Assembly: GCA_003483675.1 (NCBI GenBank)
Contig: DMYK01000349.1
Location: 4,941-10,447 of the forward strand
Length of the DNA stretch: 5,507 bases
DNA from: Microcoleaceae cyanobacterium UBA11344
GTDB lineage: Bacteria > Cyanobacteriota > Cyanobacteriia > Cyanobacteriales > Microcoleaceae
Direction of reading: 5' to 3'
The first letter of the stretch is position 1, and each line of letters starts with the position of its first letter. The notes under the pieces are model-generated. The model was not told the DNA's origin, did no database searches, and was given only the letters and a program-made list of their open reading frames with translations. This document shows, one piece after another, positions 1 to 4,652 of this stretch. Position numbers and translations under genes: made by a program.

Positions 1-2310
1 CTCACGATTTCGTTAATTGACGATCAGCGTCTCTGGGGATTAATTGCTTGTCACCATTACAGCCCGCGATTAATAGATTACGAAACGCGCAAAACTTGTG
101 AATTTTTAGGACAATTTGCCTCCCTCGAACTGCTGCATCAGCAAGAGCGAGAATTGAAAGTTTATCAAACGCAGGTGAAAACCATTCAGGAGCAACTTCA
201 GTATGCATTCCAGTCAGAGTCTAATTTGATCGAACAGGTATTGATCCAAAATGCCTCTCAACTGCTAGATGTGGTGAATGGTGACGGGGCAGCAATCCTA
301 CTTGATGGTCATCTGACTTTGGTGGGTCAAACACCGTCAGAAACAGAGATTATTGAGCTTGTGCAGTGGTTGGTGGAAAACAACCAGGAACGAGTGTTTG
401 CAACAGCTTCTCTCTCTAGGTTGTATCCTCAAGCGAAGCAGTTCAAAGATCGAGCTAGCGGTGTTTTGGCCATCTCAATCCGGCTGAACTATGCCAAACA
501 AAAATCATACCACATTCTTTGGTTCCGACCTGAACAAATTCACACCGTAAACTGGGCTGGTAATCCCCTGGATGCCGTCACGTTCGACGAAATTGGCGAA
601 ATGCACCTCTGTCCCCGCAAATCCTTTGAGGTGTGGAAAGAGATGGTGCGAGAAATGTCCCATCCTTGGCTGGTGGTGGAGTTAGAAGCTGCCGCCGAAA
701 TGAGAAACATCCTAATGCTGGCGGTGTTGGAGTTTTCACAAGCTGCTTTAGAACAAGCCGCAGAAAGGGCTGCGATCGCCAACCGTGCCAAAAGCCAGTT
801 CCTTGGTAAAATGAGTCACGAACTCAGAACGCCACTCAACGCCATTCTGGGATTTACCCAGCTTATGAACCGCAGTCCTCATATCCCAACCGAATTTCAA
901 CAGCATTTAGGCATCATTAGCCGTAGTGGAGAACATTTGTTGACATTGATTGAGGATGTTTTGGAGATGTCCAGAATTGAATCCGGCCAATTGATACTAA
1001 CTCCAAGTTGTTTTGATTTGCATCGGCTGCTGCTTTCTATTAACGATATCTTCATCCTCAAAGTAGCTGAGAAAGGTTTGAATCTGACCAGTGAGTGGGA
1101 TGCTACAGTGCCACGTTATGTCTGCGGCGATCAAGCCAAACTTCGCCAAATTTTGATAAATCTGCTGGGGAATGCTGTTAAATTTACAACCACAGGAAAG
1201 ATCGCGCTGCGGACAAGAGCTTTTTCATCAGATGATCTGCGATCGGGAATGAATCGCGAACCCACCATCAACCAACTCAATTCGGCACTGCCTATTCCTG
1301 ATACCTATAATCTATGCGATCTTAAACCAACTATTACCTTGTTTCTCGAAATTGAGGATACCGGATGTGGCATTGCGCCTTCAGATTTAGAATCCATTTT
1401 TGAAGCTTTCATGCAAACAGAGCGCGGTCGTCATGCTCAAGGAACGGGTTTAGGATTGTCTATCAGTCGGCAGTTTGCTCGTCTGATGGGAGGCGATATC
1501 ACCGTGCGAAGTACCCTGAATCAAGGCTCGACTTTTACCTGCAAAGTTATTTTGGAGCTACCAACGTCTCTTGATTTAGAAGTACCTCAAACCAGCGATC
1601 GCGTGATCGGGCAGGAACCAGGGCAGCCCACCTACCGAATTCTAATCGCAGAAGATGTTCCAGAAAATCAACAACTGCTGGTGACACTGCTGGGTTCAGT
1701 TGGGTTTGAAGTCTGTGTGGTTGAAAATGGGGCTCTTGCGATCGCTCATTGGCAAGCATGGCACCCCGATCTGATTTTGATGGACATTCAAATGCCTGTA
1801 ATGGATGGTTATGAAGCCACCAGACAGATTCGATCGCTGGAGGCTGAAAGTAGAGGGGGGGCGATGCCTACGGCTGGTGAAGACACCTACGGCGATCTTC
1901 GCCCCCTAGAAAAAATGACATCGATCGTTGCTCTGACTGCTTATGCTTTTGAAGACGATCGCAAAGCCAGTCTGCAAGTCGGTTGCGATGACTGGATTGC
2001 CAAACCGTTTACTGAAGCTACACTTTTCGATAAAATCGCTCGTCACCTGGGAGTTCGCTACTGTTACGCTGAACAAGTTATCCTCAAGTCATCTGCTTTA
2101 CTACCAAAGACATTGACTCCAGAAGACTTGAAAACTATGCCGCTCGAGTGGATTGCACAAGTCCATGAAGCAGCACTCGATCTTAATGATAGCAAACTCG
2201 ATCAACTGATCACTGAAATTCCCAAGGAGAAACAACATCTAATCGAAGCAATGACATTTCTGGTCGATAACTTTCAGTTAGAAACGATCGCAACTTTCAC
2301 CCAGATTTAG
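1..2310 (+). CDS. Phytochrome-type hybrid histidine kinase (GAF end-PHY-HisKA-HATPase-REC), 5' partial
   Basis: The frame is open from base 1, so this is the last 769 codons of a longer gene; the in-frame TTG at 154 is internal. Codons 1-35 match the end of a phytochrome GAF domain, with LWGLIACHH at 11-19; His18 corresponds to Cph1 His290. The PHY domain follows (about 50-230). Its tongue shows NWAG (184-187) and PRKSF (205-209), whose Arg206 corresponds to the Arg that pairs with the PASDIP Asp in Cph1. Next come a helical linker, HisKA with phospho-acceptor His273 in MSHELRTPLN, and HATPase_c with the N box (NLLGNAVKFT, 387-396), G1 box (DTGCG, 453-457) and G2 box (GTGLGL, 481-486). A receiver domain has acidic Glu551/Asp552, phospho-acceptor Asp595, Thr646 and Lys668. 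The tail (about 690-769) contains LTPEDLKTMPLEWI, a style I associate with cyanobacterial hybrid kinases; no HPt histidine motif is seen. Known for the family: red/far-red sensing through a linear bilin, controlling His autophosphorylation. Inferred: it signals to the adjacent diguanylate cyclase. It is probably cytosolic, as no membrane segment is visible. Whether it binds bilin cannot be confirmed because the Cys lies outside the window. Confidence 0.95.
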   Translation, partial: LTISLIDDQRLWGLIACHHYSPRLIDYETRKTCEFLGQFASLELLHQQERELKVYQTQVKTIQEQLQYAFQSESNLIEQVLIQNASQLLDVVNGDGAAILLDGHLTLVGQTPSETEIIELVQWLVENNQERVFATASLSRLYPQAKQFKDRASGVLAISIRLNYAKQKSYHILWFRPEQIHTVNWAGNPLDAVTFDEIGEMHLCPRKSFEVWKEMVREMSHPWLVVELEAAAEMRNILMLAVLEFSQAALEQAAERAAIANRAKSQFLGKMSHELRTPLNAILGFTQLMNRSPHIPTEFQQHLGIISRSGEHLLTLIEDVLEMSRIESGQLILTPSCFDLHRLLLSINDIFILKVAEKGLNLTSEWDATVPRYVCGDQAKLRQILINLLGNAVKFTTTGKIALRTRAFSSDDLRSGMNREPTINQLNSALPIPDTYNLCDLKPTITLFLEIEDTGCGIAPSDLESIFEAFMQTERGRHAQGTGLGLSISRQFARLMGGDITVRSTLNQGSTFTCKVILELPTSLDLEVPQTSDRVIGQEPGQPTYRILIAEDVPENQQLLVTLLGSVGFEVCVVENGALAIAHWQAWHPDLILMDIQMPVMDGYEATRQIRSLEAESRGGAMPTAGEDTYGDLRPLEKMTSIVALTAYAFEDDRKASLQVGCDDWIAKPFTEATLFDKIARHLGVRYCYAEQVILKSSALLPKTLTPEDLKTMPLEWIAQVHEAALDLNDSKLDQLITEIPKEKQHLIEAMTFLVDNFQLETIATFTQI
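772..779. repeat. HIP1 octamer GCGATCGC
   Basis: Perfect 8-bp palindrome inside the linker before the HisKA domain. HIP1 is strongly over-represented in many cyanobacterial genomes, so it supports the assignment of the host. Confidence 0.9.
1595..1602. repeat. HIP1 octamer GCGATCGC
   Basis: Perfect HIP1 palindrome in the linker between the kinase catalytic domain and the receiver domain of the phytochrome kinase gene. Confidence 0.9.
1738..1745. repeat. HIP1 octamer GCGATCGC
   Basis: Third perfect HIP1 palindrome of the window, inside the receiver domain shortly before phospho-acceptor Asp595. Confidence 0.9.
1854..1907. repeat. GC-rich inverted repeat inserted in frame in the receiver domain
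   Basis: GGGGGCGA at 1857-1864 is perfectly complementary to TCGCCCCC at 1899-1906. Inside the loop, CCTACGGC occurs twice in direct orientation (1867-1874 and 1886-1893). The segment encodes most of a stretch that lengthens the receiver: phospho-Asp595 to Thr646 is 51 residues, against about 30 in CheY-like domains. The GCGATGCCTACGG core resembles short interspersed repeats I recall from filamentous cyanobacterial genomes; that family assignment is from memory. The reading frame is kept, so the gene is probably not broken. Confidence 0.65.
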
Positions 2311-2313
2311 GAA
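2309..2313 (+). promoter_or_regulatory. Ribosome binding site of the REC-GGDEF gene, overlapping the upstream stop
   Basis: AGGAA begins within the TAG stop of the kinase gene and lies about 8 bases before ATG 2321. The overlap suggests that translation of the two genes is coupled. Confidence 0.6.
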
Positions 2314-2320
2314 TAAGATT

Positions 2321-3283
2321 ATGGCGAATTTACTTAAATTTACTGCCCAAACGAATATTCTGATCGTGGACGATACCCCAGACAATCTGCGGTTGTTAGC
2401 AAAAATCCTAGAGTCACAGGGCTATACAGTCCGCAAATCACTCAACGGCAGAATGGCGATCGAAGGTGTGCGTCGCGACCCACCGGATCTGATTTTACTT
2501 GACATCAATATGCCAGAGATGAATGGGTATGAAGTCTGCCAAAAGTTAAAAGCATCGGTCGCAACTGCTCAGATTCCGATCATTTTTATCAGTGCCCTCG
2601 AACGACTGGAAGACAAGGTACGGGCGTTTGAATTGGGTGGTGTAGATTATATCACCAAACCCTTTCAAGAACAGGAAGTGCTGGTAAGAGTCAAGAGTCA
2701 ATTACTTATCCAACAGCAACGCCAACAACTCATCGAAAAAAATCAGCGTTTAGAACAGGAAATTCAGGAACGTCTCAAGGCTGAAGCCGAAGTAAGACAG
2801 CTATCACTGACGGATGAATTAACTGGATTATATAATCGGCGGGGCTTTTTTTTACTGGCAGAGCAACAACTAAAACTTGCTCGACGCACCAAAACATCCT
2901 ATTGTATTTTGTTCGCTGACTTAGATGGTTTGAAGAAGATTAACGACACTTTAGGACACGAAATGGGAGACAGAGTGATTGTTGACGCTGCTCAAATACT
3001 GAATCAAACTTTTCGTGATGCGGATATTATAGCTCGAATGGGAGGAGATGAATTTGTTTTATTTCTCCCTATTTGTTCCAGCAATTCATCTGACTTTTAT
3101 CTGCGACTGCAAAGCAATATTGATCGCTTAAATCAACAACCAGATCGAGCCTATATACTATCAATGAGTCTAGGCGTGCGGCCAGGGGATTTCAATAATG
3201 ACTTTTCATTAGAACAATTGGTGGCACAGGCTGACAAACTCATGTACGAACATAAACGCACCAAACGCTGTTTAAATCGTTAA
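2321..3283 (+). CDS. Response regulator diguanylate cyclase (REC-coiled coil-GGDEF)
   Basis: Complete 320-residue protein. The N-terminal receiver (about 11-125) has Asp17/Asp18, phospho-acceptor Asp61 in LLDINMPEMNGYEV, Ser91 and Lys113 in the KPF motif. Residues 126-160 are rich in Gln, Glu, Leu and Arg and look like a coiled-coil linker that aligns two cyclase domains. The GGDEF domain (about 161-318) begins with SLTDELTGLYNRRGF, has the metal-site region ADLDGLKKIND (199-209) and an intact GGDEF at 241-245. RDAD at 232-235 lies five residues before GGDEF, the standard position of the inhibitory c-di-GMP I-site. Known for the family: dimeric cyclases make c-di-GMP from two GTP, and phosphorylation of the receiver promotes dimerisation. 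The gene lies 10 bases after the phytochrome kinase, so that kinase is the likely phosphate donor (inference). No EAL or HD-GYP domain is attached, so it should only synthesise the messenger. It is cytosolic, with no membrane segment. An 8-T run at 2846-2853 does not disturb the frame. Confidence 0.96.
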   Translation: MANLLKFTAQTNILIVDDTPDNLRLLAKILESQGYTVRKSLNGRMAIEGVRRDPPDLILLDINMPEMNGYEVCQKLKASVATAQIPIIFISALERLEDKVRAFELGGVDYITKPFQEQEVLVRVKSQLLIQQQRQQLIEKNQRLEQEIQERLKAEAEVRQLSLTDELTGLYNRRGFFLLAEQQLKLARRTKTSYCILFADLDGLKKINDTLGHEMGDRVIVDAAQILNQTFRDADIIARMGGDEFVLFLPICSSNSSDFYLRLQSNIDRLNQQPDRAYILSMSLGVRPGDFNNDFSLEQLVAQADKLMYEHKRTKRCLNR

Positions 3284-3312
3284 CCGTTTTCTGTAGATTT
3301 TTAGAAGCGGTG

Positions 3313-3356
3313 ACTCGTCGGGAGAGCGTTGTTTGTTGCGAGTGGGTTCTTTTTTT
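3313..3356 (+). terminator. Possible weak rho-independent terminator after the signalling operon
   Basis: ACTCG at 3313-3317 pairs with CGAGT at 3339-3343; one further T-G wobble pair is possible. GGG-TTC and then seven Ts (3350-3356) follow. The stem is short and the loop is about 20 bases, so this is a weak candidate. Its place 30 bases after the GGDEF gene is the main support. Confidence 0.35.
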
Positions 3357-3445
3357 CTCCCTAATCGCTCAAACCTGAAATCTTGACCGAAACCTGTTCC
3401 TCAAGTGACAATCAAAGACGTGATTGGTCGATCTGTGAGTGGTTA

Positions 3446-3529
3446 ATGACAGAAAAATCACGATCGGGCAGATCCCAAACGCAACTCGAAGTAGCACCAC
3501 TCTCAATCGACAAGAATGAATTTTTGTAA
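3446..3529 (+). CDS. Possible small ORF, 27 codons, unknown
   Basis: ATG to TAA encoding a 27-residue peptide that starts MTEKSRSGRSQTQ and ends IDKNEFL. A weak GAG-TGG stretch lies just upstream as a possible ribosome site. It has no cysteine, no hydrophobic segment and no leader motif I recognise. ORFs of this length arise by chance, so it is listed only because the region has no other gene. Confidence 0.15.
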   Translation: MTEKSRSGRSQTQLEVAPLSIDKNEFL

Positions 3530-3544
3530 AGATTCGCGAACATC

Positions 3545-3570
3545 CCGGAACTTACTCTAGAATACCGGAA
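3545..3570 (+). promoter_or_regulatory. Possible promoter of the lysozyme operon with flanking CCGGAA repeats
   Basis: TAGAAT at 3558-3563 differs from the TATAAT -10 consensus at one base. No convincing -35 box lies 16-18 bases upstream. CCGGAA occurs at 3545-3550 and 3565-3570, in the same orientation and 20 bp apart, about two helical turns, bracketing the -10 candidate. This could be a binding site for a regulator, but the evidence is positional only. Confidence 0.25.
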
Positions 3571-3609
3571 TAGACGTAATCAGCAAAAGCACTCGTCAGA
3601 GAAAGACTT

Positions 3610-3650
3610 TCGATGGTTCGACTCCGCGGCGGTTGGGCACCAACCATCGA
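3610..3650 (+). promoter_or_regulatory. Leader with two mutually exclusive hairpins before the lysozyme gene
   Basis: TCGATGGTT (3610-3618) is perfectly complementary to AACCATCGA (3642-3650), a 9-bp stem with a 23-base loop. Within that loop, GGTTGG (3631-3636) pairs with CCAACC (3640-3645) over a 3-base loop. The two stems share bases 3642-3645 and cannot form together. The structure ends 55 bases before the chosen start codon. It could affect mRNA stability or translation, or act as a DNA-level inverted repeat. No riboswitch class is recognised. Confidence 0.35.
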
Positions 3651-3691
3651 GATCTTCAGGGTGTCTCTTTTGAACGAATCTACCTCCCAAA

Positions 3692-3697
3692 AAGGAA
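3692..3697 (+). promoter_or_regulatory. Ribosome binding site that decides the lysozyme start
   Basis: AAGGAA lies 8 bases before ATG 3706. The alternative in-frame ATG at 3613 has only a poor purine stretch upstream and lies inside the leader inverted repeat, so 3706 is preferred. Confidence 0.65.
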
Positions 3698-3705
3698 AAA
3701 CTAAA

Positions 3706-4611
3706 ATGCCAAGATCAGTTGAACTCTTCGGCGATGGCCGCGTCTACGAAATGGAGAACAACCAAGCCGTTAAAGTTACCGAAACTAACGGAGACATAGA
3801 GAGATTAATTGATGCTTTAAAGTTCAGCGTGGCTAAAACATACAACATTGCTCCTCCAGACAAACAACCGCCTGATGTAGCAGAACGCAGAGGTTCAAGA
3901 CACATCAATCAAGCAGGTTTCAAGCTTCTAACTACCTTTGAAGGATGTGTACTAACTGCTTATGATGATGGCGGTGGAGTTTTGACAATTGGTTATGGAC
4001 ACACGGGTAATGATGTGTTTCCAGGAATGACCATTAGCCAAACGGAAGCAGAAGAATTGCTGATTGGAGATTTAGAAAAATTTGAATCCTACGTTGAGGA
4101 TGCCGTTGAAGTTCAGGTCAATGACAATCAGTTTTCTGCACTGGTTTGTTTCTGCTTCAACGTGGGTCCAGGAACAAAAGGTTTTGGAGGTTCAACTCTT
4201 CTCAGGCTTTTGAATAACGGAGATGATCAAGGAGCAGCCAATCAGTTTCCTGTGTGGAATAAAGTCAATGGTGAACCTTGGCTAGGGCTGACACGCCGAC
4301 GATTGGCTGAACGATCACTGTTTTTGGGAAAACCCTGGCAGTCATTCTTGACCTATGAAGGAACAGGCCAAGAAGTAACAGGTGAAACAATCTCAGAAGC
4401 ACCTCGCACTTTGAAACTCACCGAACCCATGATGCAAGGTGAGGATGTTCGTCAAGTACAAGAAGCTTTGAAAACAGCAGGAATCAATCTTTCTCCAGAT
4501 GGCTTTTTTGGCAAAGACAGCGATAGTGCTGTGCGGCAGTTTCAAAAGCAAAAAGGGCTAACGGCGGATGGTGTTGTCGGTGCCCAAACTCTCAAAGAAT
4601 TGGGACTATAA
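3706..4611 (+). CDS. GH24 lysozyme with C-terminal peptidoglycan-binding domain
   Basis: A 301-residue protein from the preferred ATG. Residues 71-208 form a GH24 (T4/phage endolysin type) domain. Glu79, Asp88 and Thr94 have exactly the T4 lysozyme spacing (Glu11, Asp20, Thr26), in FEGCVLTAYDD and LTIGYGHT. Later family signatures are QFSALVCFCFNVGPG (142-156), STLLRLLNNGD and GLTRRRLAERSLF (194-206). A linker (about 209-232) leads to a PG_binding_1-type domain (233-301) with DVRQVQEAL, DGFFG and AVRQFQ. GH24 enzymes hydrolyse the MurNAc-GlcNAc beta-1,4 bond of murein. Residues 1-70 match no domain I recognise. No signal peptide or membrane segment is visible, so export would need another route such as a holin, a secretion or injection machine, or cell lysis. 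The next gene follows after 41 bases and carries a homologous binding module, suggesting an operon. The gene has no CGATCG core in about 900 bases, unlike its neighbours, which may hint at transfer. The enzyme class is secure; the biological role is not. Confidence 0.92.
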   Translation: MPRSVELFGDGRVYEMENNQAVKVTETNGDIERLIDALKFSVAKTYNIAPPDKQPPDVAERRGSRHINQAGFKLLTTFEGCVLTAYDDGGGVLTIGYGHTGNDVFPGMTISQTEAEELLIGDLEKFESYVEDAVEVQVNDNQFSALVCFCFNVGPGTKGFGGSTLLRLLNNGDDQGAANQFPVWNKVNGEPWLGLTRRRLAERSLFLGKPWQSFLTYEGTGQEVTGETISEAPRTLKLTEPMMQGEDVRQVQEALKTAGINLSPDGFFGKDSDSAVRQFQKQKGLTADGVVGAQTLKELGL

Positions 4612-4642
4612 AATCGACTGTGTAGCCAAATTCAAACTAATT

Positions 4643-4646
4643 GGAG
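4643..4646 (+). promoter_or_regulatory. Ribosome binding site of the M15 peptidase gene
   Basis: GGAG ends 6 bases before ATG 4653, in the 41-base gap after the lysozyme gene. No terminator is seen in that gap, consistent with one transcript. Confidence 0.65.
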
Positions 4647-4652
4647 AAAACC

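Larger units (their letters stand above)
3284..3705. other. Intergenic region between the signalling operon and the cell-wall enzyme genes
   Basis: About 420 bases with no gene I can support firmly. It holds a terminator-like hairpin near the left end, a 27-codon ORF (3446-3529), a TTCGCGAA palindrome (3533-3540), two CCGGAA repeats around a possible -10 box, and two alternative hairpins in the leader of the lysozyme gene. CGTGATT (3419-3425) is complementary to AATCACG (3456-3462), and GATCTG (3430-3435) to CAGATC (3469-3474). These two pairings interleave and may be chance. The frame of the lysozyme gene stays open back to an ATG at 3613, but that part is more likely leader than coding. Confidence 0.6.

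Noticed and set aside
2..208. Minus-strand ORF at the left edge
   Set aside because: It is antisense to the phytochrome GAF end and PHY start, which are clearly conserved on the plus strand.
540..1759. Minus-strand ORFs over the kinase gene
   Set aside because: They are antisense to PHY, kinase and receiver coding sequence and show no recognisable protein features.
2846..2853. Run of eight Ts in the cyclase gene as a slippage site
   Set aside because: The frame continues intact through all GGDEF motifs, and neither alternative frame offers a meaningful product.
3320..3361. GGGAGA (3320-3325) pairing with TCTCCC (3356-3361) as the terminator stem
   Set aside because: The 3' arm lies after the T run, so the geometry is wrong for a rho-independent terminator; the ACTCG/CGAGT pairing is the better candidate.
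3611..3642. tRNA 3'-end look-alike: GGTTCGACTCC followed by a CCA end
   Set aside because: The T-arm would pair at only two or three of five positions, the CCA is three bases too far away, no matching 5' acceptor strand (GCCCAAC) or D-arm is found upstream, so it is not a tRNA and only weakly an att-site remnant.
3613..3705. 31-codon N-terminal extension of the lysozyme from ATG 3613
   Set aside because: No good ribosome site precedes it, it overlaps the leader inverted repeat, and a clear AAGGAA sits at the right distance before ATG 3706. The extension is also not a convincing signal peptide.
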